Below are positions 46,870-59,147 of a DNA stretch of 64,000 nt, piece after piece. The translations under genes and the position numbers were made by a program. The DNA lies in contig OZ019759.1 of NCBI GenBank assembly GCA_947034885.2, forward strand, positions 188,501 through 252,500, in the 5' to 3' direction. This DNA comes from Thuidium tamariscinum (lineage: Eukaryota; Streptophyta; Bryopsida; Hypnales; Thuidiaceae). Position 1 is the stretch's first letter; each line of letters opens with the position of its first letter. Under the pieces are notes generated by a model. That model saw nothing but the letters and a program-made list of their open reading frames with translations, made no database searches and was not told the DNA's origin.

Positions 46870-48010
46870 TTCTTCTTGATCGGACATTCTATGTGCCAGT
46901 TATGGACGGATGAAGTTTGAACTTTGGAACTTCATCCGTCCATTGCCGCTATTATAAGCAAGGGATGGATGAATCAAAGACACTTTTGGAAAGGGGACAA
47001 AGGCCTCTTGGATGTGGTGCGGTCATCTTTGGCTAAAAATAGAAATTTACTGTAGGTAAAATGTGAGGTGTGGCTTTTTGGCTTTTGCAGGGAGAAGGGC
47101 GATTGTATTCTTAGTCCATGGTGTCGTAGGGCTCTTTAACGGGATTGCAAGATGACGTGGCACTTCACAATTGGATGTTCTATGTGAGAGTTGTGGACGG
47201 ATGAAGTTTGCAAGTTCAAACTTCATCCATCCGTTGCCGCTATTTTAAGCGTGGCATAGATGAATCAAAGACTTTTTTGGAAAGGGGACAAAGGCCTCTT
47301 GGATGAAGTGCATTCAATTATGGCTAAAAATAGAAATCTACTGTAGATAAAATGTGAGGGATGACTTTTTGGCTTTTGCAGGGAGAAGGGCAATTGTATT
47401 CCAAGTGCATGGCGTCGTAGGGCTCTTTCACGGGGTTCCAAGATGATGTGGCACTTCATGATTGAACATTCTATGTGCCAATTATGGACGGATGAAGTTT
47501 GAACTTTGGAACTTCATCTATCCGATGCTGCTATTTGAAGTATGGCATGGATGAATCAAAGAGACTTTTGGAAAGGGGACAAAGGCCTCTTCGATGTTTA
47601 GGGTTTACTTTTAGCTAAAAATAGTTAATTACCGTAGGTAAAATGTGAGAGGTGGCTTTTTGGCTTTTGCATAAAGAAGGGCGTTTGAAATCGGATTGGA
47701 CGACGTTGTAGGTCTTTTTTATAGGAGTCCATGATGATGTGGCACTCCTTCATTGGACGTTGTATGAAAAAGATATGACTGGATGAAGTTGGCTACCAAG
47801 ATACTTCATCCATCTATTGCCGCTAGTTAGGGTATTGTATGATAAATAAAAAAACATATTTGGAAAGCTCTTGAAGGCATCTACAGGATGGTGGATTTAC
47901 TTTAGTCTAAAAATAGATTTTTTTAACCATCAAATAAAGAGGGAGGAAGGTTTACGCTTTTTGCATAAAGAAGGGCATTTGAAAGTAGATTGGATGACGT
48001 TTTAGATCCT
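46870..48010. repeat. 291-bp tandem repeat, about four copies
   Basis: ATTCTATGTG or GTTCTATGTG followed by a GGATGAAGTTTG...AACTTCATCC hairpin recurs near 46886, 47177, 47468 and 47759. Each unit also has GGAAAGGGGACAAAGGCCTC and TGGCTTTTTGGCTTTTGCA. It shares the hairpin with the 293-bp family at 44.3 kb, so the two are related. Confidence 0.8.
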
Positions 48011-48258
48011 CTCTACAGGATTCCATGATGACGTGGCTTCAATGAGCTAAAATCTTACGCATTCACGTACCCCATGCCTAAGAATTTGGGATTGAACTTT
48101 ATAAAATACAGCAACTGTATTTTTCAAAATTCCATGGCCAAATTAACCTTAACAAAAAGCAAAATTCATATGAATAAGTAATGAATTTGAAGTCTTAAGA
48201 AATTGGACAACTTGGGTGCGTCAAAATCATACACATTCACGTACCCAATACGTAGGAA

Positions 48259-48855
48259 TTTAGGGTTTAGGGTTTAGGGTTTAGGGTTTAGGGTTACAAG
48301 GGCATTCCCGAATTTTTGACATGTTTTTTTTGAGCTAGGATTTTGGCTACCCCCCCATTTAGGGGTATGGCCTATCCAATGGTGAAAAAAACCACCATTA
48401 CACTATCACGGATTGGGAGATATAGCAACTTGGACTTTTAGAGAGTGAGTTGACTTTCTTTGTGTTAAGTGATTTTGAAGTTTTGATTAGGCCTACCCCC
48501 CTATTTGTGGGTATTGTGAATCCAATGGTGGTGTTGGTTTTCCCAAAAGAGTTTAGGGTTGAAAGTTATAAGAGTTTCAAAAGTAGCGAATAGGGTTGGT
48601 ATCTTTTTAGGGTTTAGGTATTTTTAGGGTTTCAAGGTACCTACCCCCCCATTTTCAAGGGATGTGAACACAATGGAGTAAAAAAAATCCATTAGAGTAG
48701 GCTTATTTTGGGAGATATGGCCCATTTGACTCCAAAGTTGACTTTTTAAAGATGGATGATTTTGAAAGTTTGAGTTAAAGTAATGTTGTAGGTTTAGGAA
48801 TGGGTGTTTAGGATTGGTATCCCACTTGGTGATTGGACCTTGTATGCATGAGTTA
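48259..48855. repeat. 595-bp direct repeat, copy 1, headed by TTTAGGG tract
   Basis: Five TTTAGGG units (48259-48295) lead into TTACAAGGGCATTCCCGAAT, a C-tract segment, and TTTAGGGTTT words spread further along. It is nearly identical to copy 2, offset by 595 bp. Confidence 0.85.
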
Positions 48856-49455
48856 TGGGTTTAGGGTTTAGGGTTTAAGGGTTTAGGGTTACAAGGGCAT
48901 TCCCGAATTTTTGACATGTTTTTTTTGAGCTAGGATTTTGGCTACCCCCCCCCCCCCATTATAGGGTATGGCCTATCCAATGGTGCAAAAAACCACCATT
49001 ACACTATCGCCAATTGGGAGATATAGCTACTTGGACTTTTAGAGGGTGAGTTGACTTTCTTTGTGTTAAGTGATTTTGAAGTTTTGATTAGGCCTACCCC
49101 CCTATTTGTGGGTATTGTGAATCCAATGGTGGTGTTTATTTTTTCAAAAGAGTTTAGGGTTGAAAGTTATAAGAGTTTCAAAAGTAGCAAATAGGGTTGA
49201 TATCTTTTTAGGGTTTAGGTATTTTTAGGGTTTCAAGGTACCTACCCCCCCATTTTCAAGGGTTGTGAATACAATGGAGTAAAAAAAATCCATTAGAGTG
49301 GGCTTATTTTGGGAGATATGGCCCGTTTGACCCCAAAGTTGACTTTTTGAATATGGATGAATTTGAAAGTTTGACTTAAAGCAATGTTGTAGGTCTAGGA
49401 ATGGGTGTTTAGGATTGGTATCCCACTTGGTGATTGGACCTTGTATGCATGAGTT
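48856..49455. repeat. 595-bp direct repeat, copy 2, headed by TTTAGGG tract
   Basis: TTTAGGG units with one irregular spacer (48857-48890), then the same sequence as copy 1. The C-tract is expanded to about 14 C near 48945. The copy ends in ATGGATGGATGAAGG, linking this family to the 291/293-bp hairpin repeats. Confidence 0.85.
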
Positions 49456-49671
49456 ATGGATGGATGAAGGTAGGTTGTTATTTGGAAACTTCATCCGTCC
49501 ATAAGTTCTTCATACAATGTCCGATTGAAGAGTTTTTTATTATTTTAGAGAGCCCTAGAATATATTTAGAACAAGGTATTTTTAGTATAAATTATGAATG
49601 TCTTTTTAGGTGTGTCAAATTAAGAGGACTTGTTGGAAACTAGAAAAGTATAGAAAAATGTATATATATAA

Positions 49672-49855
49672 TAGAGGGTTTACAAGGGTGTTCTTAGGGG
49701 TATGGCCGTGTTTGGGGTTTTGGGTGTTTAGGGTTTTAGGGTTACAAGGGTGTCCCTAGGGGTATGGCCGTTTTTTATGTTGATTTTATTGAACCTACCC
49801 CCCCATTTGTGAACCTTGCGATCATGAAAACGTTGATTAGAACGCTAATAATTCA
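49672..49855. repeat. Further copies of the telomere-headed repeat and block boundary
   Basis: Two short heads (about 49.67 and 49.72 kb) with TTTAGGG-like words and TTACAAGGGTGT lead to the segment ACCTACCCCCCCATTTGTGA...GATTAGAACGCTAATAA. That segment also occurs at about 46.53-46.60 kb. Similarity stops abruptly at about 49855, where GC-richer unrelated sequence begins. Confidence 0.7.
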
Positions 49856-52723
49856 GTCACGAAATGACAACCATAAGTCATTTCCGAATCAAATTGGAAA
49901 GACGTGCACCGACTTCACTATTGAAACTTCAGATGATTCCATTTGATCACTCTGTCGCGTCTCCAGGGAATCTTCTGCTAGTAGACTTATGAATGGGACT
50001 CGTACTTACGAGGAAATGATTGCTCACCCCGATTCCTGATTTCATACTTTTGAAATCGTTGGTTTGTTCAGGAAAGTAATGAACAAACAAGCACTAGGAC
50101 GACGACACAATCACCTACTGGAGACACCGGCACCATCGTCACCCACCGACGTTAAAATATTCAGTTCGCGAAACAGTGAACTACTAACAAGAAGTTCCAT
50201 CAGAGTAACAGTCGGACACGTAAAAAAGGGAAGAAGTGCGCTTCCCCACAAGTAGCTCAATTTCCGAGACAGATTCGTGTGACTGGCGGCTTTGTTTCTG
50301 GCAACACTTGTGCGACACTGGTGACATCGGATGTGGCATCATCTCTATCATTATTTCGTCTCCCGCATACTTCGTTGAATGACTGGTAGGGAAAAGGAAA
50401 GGTTGCGGCGCAGGATTTGTAGGAAGCCTCGGTGTCCATCGAGAGGGCAAACAGTACCTAGAGTGAGGCAAGACGAAAGCAAACTTCGAGCTCCAAGGAG
50501 CGCTCCTCGTTCTCCCGAACATCACATTTGATCGCTGGCGACCGTTGCGGCTCATTTGACAGAAGACGCCGCGCCACGATTCGCGAAGGAGGTGCGTCAT
50601 CATGAATCCTTGCTTCATTGCATTTCTTGTTGAGGTTTCAGAAGTCTGTCGAGTACATCTTCAACAGGGTGCGCTTCGAGTAATGTGAAATGCTGTTCCA
50701 TTGCCGTCATGATCGACGTAGGTGTGCCAAGTTGCGGATGACCGACGTTGCATCTCCAAATTAGAGAAATACAAGCTTCTCGCGAGTCGTAGGGAAAATC
50801 ACAGTGCCTTTGCGCTTTAGTGTAGCTTCTCGTAATTGTGCAGGATCATATTCCTGGCAGTCTTCAAAGTAGAGTACTTCCGACATTGCTGGTCATACTG
50901 ATGTTCGTGTCCATGGCAGGAACGGGCAACTGCAGTTGAACCACGACCTAATGGCGGAAACACATTTCAAGACGTGCTCGGACGTTGTGAGGACTGTGTT
51001 GGACAGCGAACAATTCGGGTTGCGCATTCGCGTCTTGCCTTCCATTTCCGTAGAGTTTTTCGTCCCGCTTATTAGAAGAGACGTTTTAGGAATGATCGCA
51101 TCATCACCATTGTCATACTAATCAGGAATGTGCGCATTTCGAGGACAACTGAACGCTGCTCTTTTCATTCAGGGACGGCAATTTCTGGGAAGGCTACAAG
51201 CTGTATTGCTTCGCTCATTATTCAAAATGCGCCGCATCCAAGGAAGAATTTCAAGTCTGTAAGATGGGTGAGTCTCACATCGTCAATCGCCTTCCAAACC
51301 TGATTCTCCTCGAACTTTTGCTGTCCTCGAGGAGATTGTCTTTATCTTGATATTGTCAGTGTTGCAGGTCGAGTTATGTGCGCGCTTCAGGACAAAGATG
51401 CTGTGGAATGGGGTGCTCATTTTGATAAGGCCATTCGCCAGACATGGGCGGAGATGGAGGATTACGTGCAGGTTCGCCACAACAATGACTGCAAAAACCT
51501 CAGGTGATTCTTCGAAGGTGCAACCCAAGTGCGTGTGCATGAAATTTAGGAAAGTCACAGTCCTCGCTCTTGTCAACGTTCTCGTAGGGTCCAGGCTTCT
51601 AACGTAGAGGGTATGCCTGTAGGGCGCTCATGGAGAAATTTGACGACGTCGAGAAGCTGTCGTTGACCACAAATGGATGCTTGCTTCTACGACTCATCGA
51701 GGTGGGTCAACAATCACTAACCGCAAACTATGTCGTCGAATTTAGACGAATGCAGTACACGATTGTCGTTGAATACGCAGCTTGGGTGCACTGTAATTGA
51801 GCATGTCTCAGAAATAGTATAGATCTCTGATGTCAACTTCCGTGGTCTAGAAATAACGAATGCTGTGTACTTTAGAACGCGTAGCCTAAACTGAAAATGG
51901 CCGTGGTCTTCAAGAACCGTACGAAATCATTATATTCAGAAAACATCCCTCGAACTTCGGAAATTGTCATGGGATTATCACTGTAGAAACCACTAGATTC
52001 TTCAGAAGTCAGAACCCCCAAATGCTGCTCATTCAGAATATTTTAACTAGATGGCCGTGTTCTCTTCTAGGACGACGACCAAGCCACGGAACTTCCGAAA
52101 GTAGAGCCCGTGCACTTGGCAGTGGACGGTGATATATTTGAAGAGATCCGTGGGAGACTCAACGACACGAAATTGGACTTGGCAAATCTGAAGCGAAAGT
52201 CACGCCTGTCCAAATGTCGGAAATTGTGAACTGCCCACTACGCGGGGATGCAAAGTATTTCGGGTATAAGGACTCCACTGATCGGCCCGGTGGCAAAGGA
52301 ACTATAGCTCAGATATTGGAGAACAGATTACCTAGTAAGTCCCTATCCGACAGGGGACATGTAACGGACTAGTAGACCGGAGTACCGATTTCTTTTTTGA
52401 ATATGTAATCTTTCTTTTTTGCAACGAGACATGTGATGACGAAACATCGCGGAGCCATTTGTTCATCTACTGTCCGAAGTCATACAACTCGACGTCGAGA
52501 CTACATTTCTGGGCTTGTCGACACAGTTCAGACCGCGCATTCTAAACTGCGGACAACACAGAACATGCACTCGTCCTTCTCAGGTCGGCGCTCCACATTC
52601 TCAAGAGCACGGCTCCGGGATTGTCCACCGCTTGCTCTATTTGCGTCGTCTGACTTATACAAAGGAACTCGAGCAATGGCGAAATTTGGATGCTCCGACG
52701 CGCTATTTCCTGAGAGTGCCCTA

Positions 52724-53160
52724 CAAGGTTCAGACCGCACGCCCTGAACTGATGAAGTGACCGTGTAAGAGTGCCACCTGCACTCAACGAACCTACATGC
52801 AGTCGTCGATGCTGAATTCTCATTCGCTGTGACCTACTTCGTATCCAAAATGGCACGCTCCGCGAAAACCGAATTTTCGAGAGGACTCTCTCCCGGGAAA
52901 GCACACACGGTTCAGGCCACGCGTCCTAAACTGTAGAATCATACAAGGTTCAGACCGCACGCTTTGAACTGATGAAGTGACTGTGTAAGAGTGCCACCTG
53001 CACTCAACGAACCTACATGCAGTCGTCGATGTTGAATTCTCGTTCGTTGTGACCTACTTCGTATCCGAAAAGGCACGCTCCGCGGAAACCGAATTTCCGA
53101 GTGGACTCTCCCGGGAAAGCGCAGATGGTTCAGACCGCGCGTCCTAAACTGTGGAATCAA
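52724..53160. repeat. 219-bp tandem duplication
   Basis: Two copies start ACAAGGTTCAGACCGCACG at 52724 and 52943 with about 90 percent identity. The sub-motif GGTTCAGACCGCGCGTCCTA or variants occurs about five times between 52526 and 53150, so the array is older and more complex than a single duplication. Differences are largely transitions. Confidence 0.8.
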
Positions 53161-53372
53161 CGAAATGGCATGTTCACTAAGACATGGGGATTTTACCAAT
53201 TCGGCCGAACTCATCAACTGTGGATTGAACACGAAGGATCGCTCTTCGTAGATCGTCTTCACTTCCAGAATCCCTAGTGGGCCTACATCTCATCCAAGCA
53301 TGCGAGGTACGCTCCGACAAGACGTCTACGGAGCACGGTCGATCCAGGGTTTCTAAAAAACTCACTCCATCA

Positions 53373-54068
53373 TCACCCTCGTCCACCAATCCGAAATGAA
53401 CCTACCGAAACGTTCAACCAAATGCTTTTGTCACATTGTACAACTGACCTCGCAATGCAACTGTACAGTGTTCCCTCAACCGTGACGTGCTCATGCAATG
53501 GAACCCAAAGCGAGGAGGCATACAAATCAAACATACTTCTCTCCCATTCCAACACCTCACCGTACCACTCGGAATACGACAGCCGACCTTTCAGCCCACA
53601 AACTTCAGAAACCGGAATACAAGCCGCAGGGAATTTCCTAGGCTTACGGTAGGTCGACGCTGAGAACACCACTTCATCAAAAATGAAAATCACAAACCGA
53701 CGTCTAAGCCAAGCGCACAACATGCAAACACTCGCTGAAGCAATGCAGTACGACAACAAGCAACCAGAAAGGTACCACTGCGGCCAGCGACGAAGAAATA
53801 CTCCACCGCAAACGCAGGGATGCAGATCGCAAGTCTCTTCCTCTCGTGCACTTGCTGTCTCCGCTGACACGTTCTTCTCAACGAACCTAGCAAAGAAAAC
53901 CAGCCTCCGGACCAAGGACGACACTAAAACTGAGAATTCAGAGAAGGGCTGAGAAATGGCGTGCGCTCTAGGGTTCCGACGAAGAAAAGTCATCGACGGC
54001 TTCAACGGTAACCTAGGAGAACGAACGGGGTCCCACCGCCGACTCTCATCCAACTTGACATCATTCAC
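53373..54068 (-). CDS. Hypothetical 231-codon frame
   Basis: This is the longest frame of the GC-richer island. The translation is Arg/Ser/Cys-rich with a hydrophobic central stretch (about WYLSGCLLSYCIASASVCML) and resembles no family I know. GC content is high, which makes long chance frames more likely. No start context or splice structure supports it, so it may be spurious. Confidence 0.2.
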   Translation of the reverse strand: MNDVKLDESRRWDPVRSPRLPLKPSMTFLRRNPRAHAISQPFSEFSVLVSSLVRRLVFFARFVEKNVSAETASAREEETCDLHPCVCGGVFLRRWPQWYLSGCLLSYCIASASVCMLCAWLRRRFVIFIFDEVVFSASTYRKPRKFPAACIPVSEVCGLKGRLSYSEWYGEVLEWERSMFDLYASSLWVPLHEHVTVEGTLYSCIARSVVQCDKSIWLNVSVGSFRIGGRG

Positions 54069-54070
54069 CC

Positions 54071-57000
54071 TTAAACGAAAACATCCATTGCCATCTAGTC
54101 AAACATCATGTCCTAGGTGAATTGAGCCTTTTAGATGGCCTTCAAATTCTGATCTTATATTCTCATGACTTCAAACAATGGAGAATGTGAAACCATAGAG
54201 AAATTTCAATTGATTTTGGAAACAATTGTAATTGCCATCATTTTGGTTGCAAATTATAGAAAATTATAAGTAAAAATACATGAAATGATCTAAATTTTGA
54301 GACATTTTGTCGCGAGCTACAAGTAACAATGAACATTAGTCTTACTACAAAATTTTCAATAGATTATTCCTTTTTTAAAACCCCAAACAACCACAACAAA
54401 GACTTGAAGTAACATAAGCCTATCAAACCACATTTCATACTTCATTCAGTAGACTGAGGTATAAAAATTTGATGTTTCTTACTAATAGGAAATCGTACTT
54501 CCAATTCACTGAAATGTTTTCAAAATTGTGGTTGAAAACTACAAATTATTGTCATTTTTCAAAGTTAGGGATAGAAAATAATTATATCAACTACATTATT
54601 CTTAAATATATCATTAATGAAGATATAAATGGACAAGTTCATTTTGGCATTCAAGTAGAACATTCCATTGAAAAGAAAAAAAAATGAATCAAAAACACAA
54701 CAACTTGTCCTTTTGGATTTTAGCACATAGAGCTTGCAGTTGCAATAACTTCTTCAATTTCTCAACTTCTCCACAATTTCAAGTTGAAATTGAAACAGAA
54801 ATTGTCAAGCTTCATTTTCCTTGTCAAAATCAAATTCCAAAAACGGGTATATTTGAAGTTCAAATCAAGGATGACCTACTGAGGCACATCCACTTTTTGG
54901 ATGCGTATGCACTTAAGAATTAACCAACAGTCTCAAAACACTCTTTAGGTGGCTACAACATCATAGGACACAAGTAAGTGAAGACCACATGACTTCAAGA
55001 GTCGGCACACCTAGTAAGAGCACCAAATATTAAGCAAAGATGTCTAAAGAACCTTTTCCTATAATTATTGTACAATACGTTGAAAGATAGCAAAAGGTTA
55101 TACATGAAAGAACAACAACTTATATGGCTAGAGCCACTACAAATTTATGTTTCATAGGATTAATGTCTTCCTCAAATGGACATGCCAAAATCATGCAATT
55201 GTACCTACTTACTAAATTTGACGTTCCTGATGGAAAGGCCTGAAAGGCCTGAAAATTAGATCTGCACTAGTGCTCAAACTATATGCACATTGTGCTCGAT
55301 GCCTACACATAATTCAGTGTCAATGATAATGCGTTACTTAATACCACAATTGCAATCATAGAAATATGTAAGTCGATCTTCAGGAGTACAAGGACAATTA
55401 CTCGGGTGCAACACTCTCTGCATATTTGGGTACCTACCCTGAGGCAAGGGGGCAATTACTTGGAGTTCATTTACTTCCCATGAAGAAATAAAAAGGACCC
55501 AACAATTATAAATTTTCTAAAAATTGCCTACATTATGGCACTCTACATTACTTATGCCAAAAAGATGGTACTAATTTCTTTCTCTTCTTTGGAAAGGGAA
55601 TAAAGATTGATAAGCTAAGCAAAAGCCACTTTTTGGCAACAGAAATGTACACACTCGGATATGTGAATCTTTTCACAGTAGTATTTCTGACTTTGTAAAA
55701 AATTACTTTTCTTAATATCTTCTTCACACCGTACGTTTCAAGTGAAGGTAACTAGTAAGGTTCTTAGTTTCTTCATTTCATTCATATTTTCATTGGATAC
55801 TTTGTTTGTCTGGATTCACTGCTCACTAGGTTCTAATTTCTACTCCCTATTTCTCTATAATTTCTAATCTTCATTTCTACTCCCTACTGCAGTATTGCAG
55901 AAAAAAATTGTAAATAGAAAAAAATAGAGAATGATTCAAAATAATACATTTTCAAGAATGTATTTATCATAGCGAAATTTTCAAAAACTCTATTCCAATG
56001 GGTCTATTGTTTTAATAAACTATCTGAATCGAAGAACAAACATTTCTTGAAGGTACATTGAAAGCTTGACTCGAATAAAGAACTTCAAAGTACAAAATCG
56101 AGAACCACGCAAAAAATAACTCATCACTTTCATTTCATTCATCAAAATAGAATGATTCTGAAAACATTTCCTTGTGTGGATAAATTCAAAGAAAAAACTG
56201 TAAATTAAAGTTTATCAAAAAATTTATTTCAATTAGTTTGCCCGGATTGCTTGGTTAAACACAATCTACATATCATACAAGAATTATTTAACCCCTAAAG
56301 GACCAACATGCCTTTTTTGGCAACATAGCGATTTTGGGCAGGTACGTGTGGCTAGAGATTTCCATATTTTGGAACCAAAATTTAATAGAAGGTGTGGACA
56401 AGGAGTGTCTTGAAAGTCCAACAAATTCCGTGACTTTTGCCTACATGGTTGAAAAGTTATCGCATAAAACGTTGTTTGTTTCTCAATTCGGGTAGTTTGG
56501 GCACATTAGAAAAAATCACTTTTTTTGGAAATTAATTTTTTTAATTTTTTTTATAGATTTATATACATGTACAGCTTTGAATCATTCCATTTGAATTAAT
56601 GAGTCAAAAGTTATGAAGCATTTTAGTTTGCGAGTAGTTATAGATTCTCTTCTCTAGAATAAACTTTGAAGTCCTCTATTTTACTCAATTTTCAATATTT
56701 CTGAAAAAAAATATAAACATTGGGTGTAGATTGTTTATTACAACATTTGAACCATTGGGATGGGCATTATTCAATTCAATAAATAAAGTTTTACCATTTC
56801 TGTATTTTGAATCATTATGTACTTCTTTCTTCTTACTATTTTGTTGTACATGTTGTACAATTCCAAATGATATGAAAATTTTCAAGCATGTAGCCAACTT
56901 GAATCGGAGAATAAGTCTAAAGAGTTGCAACCATTTTGGACATTTCTTCATACAAATGTGGCCTTTTGAAGTGCAGTTGCCCGAATTTTCGCAGTGGAAA

Positions 57001-57400
57001 AAAATTGATTTTTGTAACTTCAAACACTAATATCTTGCAATCTACATGGTGGAAATCTTTGAAATTTTTTCTACATCTTTCCAAACTAGTGCACTAAGAG
57101 ATCCTACGGTTACATGTATCAAAAAATGTTTTTTTTTCTGAAATTGGGTAGCTGTCCTCGAAATGACAGTTTTAGAGCAGTTTTGGTGGAAACATTGTTG
57201 CGGTGCTTTAGGGGTTCAGCATGTAGTCAAAGTTTTTGGAAACTGCTGGGCATTAGAAAAAAAGCTTTTTTTGATATAGCCTGAACATTTCAAAGGAGAA
57301 AACAAAATTCCATTCATAGTGAGCGACCTAAAATAATTTTAGGAGTTTAGTTTCTTCATTCTAGTTATCCCTTCTCTTTTGTTTCCAGAACGGCAAACTG
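54071..57400. other. AT-rich stretch
   Basis: Frames up to about 110 codons (for example 56685-57023) are AT-driven and carry no motif. No repeat structure stands out. Confidence 0.4.
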
Positions 57401-57698
57401 TAAAGTAGGGGGCTGTAATTGCAACCCTGTCTCTGAAAGTGATCAGGTACATTTTGCCTGTAACATGTACCAGAAGTGTACATTTCAGGAGGGGGTCGCT
57501 TTTAGAATCCATCGTGTTTTCAACTCCAAATATTCATAACTCATTCCATGAAGGTCCAAATAATATGAAACGAATCGGATTAGATGCCAATTCCATTTTC
57601 CTCACCACAAAAATTTATTATAAATGGTTTTCAGGCGTTCAGCTTCCCCAAAATGCAAATCATGTGGTAAAGGGTCGCTTTTATAACCCCCTACTTTA
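57401..57698. mobile_element. Candidate 298-bp MITE with TA ends
   Basis: TAAAGTAGGGGG at the left and CCCCCTACTTTA at the right are exact 12-bp inverted termini. Weaker complementarity continues inside (TGTAATTGCAACCC against TTATAAAAGCGACCC). A TA target duplication would fit a Tc1/mariner (Stowaway-like) element, but the TA is part of the palindrome, so the exact ends are uncertain. Confidence 0.5.
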
Positions 57699-59147
57699 GA
57701 TATAAATACGACCTCTTTCATCTTCATTCTTACAAATATATAATAAATGAAGTAGATGATACTTCTAAATAATGAGTAATTAATTAAAAATGAGCTAAAA
57801 ATTTTATAATGACTTAATAATGAACGAAACAACAAAATCAATTCAATCATAATAAATTAAATAATAAATATTTCATTATTAATGAACTGAACAACTAATA
57901 ATAAATTCATTCATAATGATCAAATAATTAATAATGAAATAATGAATTATTAACTAATTTATTTATTAATATTGAAAAAAATAATTAATTACTAGTTCAT
58001 TAATTTGCACCGACCTTGCTTGCTATGTGGCATAAACCAATTGATGTTTTAGAAAATTTCTACATGTCTAAGTTCATGTTGCTCAAAATCGTATGCAATT
58101 TTTCTAGACACCTAGTATGTTGACATTGCTTAAAACAAAATTCAAATTTTATTAAGGTGAATAAAAATCCCATGTGGAACTACTTGCCTGTGTGGCACTC
58201 ACGTGGCTGCCAAATTGCGCACTTTTGACAACTTCGTGGCCCATGTTTTCTAGGATGCTGCTCTCAAAATAGGGCACTCTTTTTCATATTTTCTTGTTTC
58301 TTTCGCTTGTCAATCGGGATGGATTTTCCTAGATAAGCATAATAGACATGCTTGATGTAAATTCGAACATCCCTCCATGTTTGGAGACTTCTCATAAAAA
58401 ATGTGATTTTCTTCTAGTGATCATAAGATTTGACGATCAATATTGTGATTATTGAAAACTGCATATGAACTGTCTTGTGCCACTGAAATCATGGAACTGC
58501 CTCATGGAAATCAATTGGTCACATTGACATGACCTTGATATTCAAAATCTACAATGAAGCTTGCTCGATGGTATACACATTCAACTCTAAAATGTTAATT
58601 ACAACAAATCAATTTGAAATATTTGGTGTGACAAGAAGCCTTAGGATTCATTTGGTTGTAATTTTGGAAAATCATGTTAGTATGTATCCATACATGCTAC
58701 TTTCAAGATGTACAAATGGATCCAATAATCATACAAATTTCGCTACTAGTAGTACCAAATAAATTGAAAGAAACATTAGAAAGAGAACTTCGAGAAGCTT
58801 GAACGCAATTATATGTCAGTACTACAAATAGAATACTTCTCCAAACCTTACATTCTTTTATAATTATAGTAAACAGTACTCCCTTATTGCAAAAAAAGAT
58901 GCATCATCATGAAATTCATCAAGACTTAACTAAGTACTCAATAATTCAATAATTCAATTGCATATATATACTTTAGATGAATATTCATGAGTGCTATCGA
59001 AATTTCAGTTGTGTCCCCTAAATTCCCTTGAAACTTCATTGAGTGAATAATTACTTGTGAATGCTTTAAAAACCTCAAGTGTTTGTTTTGTATGTGCACC
59101 TAATTAATTTGTGGTGGTGGTACGATCATCAGCAGTTAGTTTGAGTT
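57699..59147. other. AT-rich spacer with low-complexity TTAATAATGA-type sequence
   Basis: 57.75-58.0 kb is built largely of ATAATTAATAATGAA-like words. The rest is AT-rich with no supported gene. Confidence 0.4.

Larger units (their letters stand above)
49856..54070. other. Second GC-richer island without recognised genes
   Basis: Composition jumps at about 49.86 kb and falls back at about 54.07 kb. Frames are short except 53373-54068. No family, LTR or RNA gene is recognised. A tandem duplication lies at 52.72-53.16 kb. In composition and lack of genes it matches 1-6.84 kb, and both may be remnants of one kind of old insertion. Confidence 0.45.
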
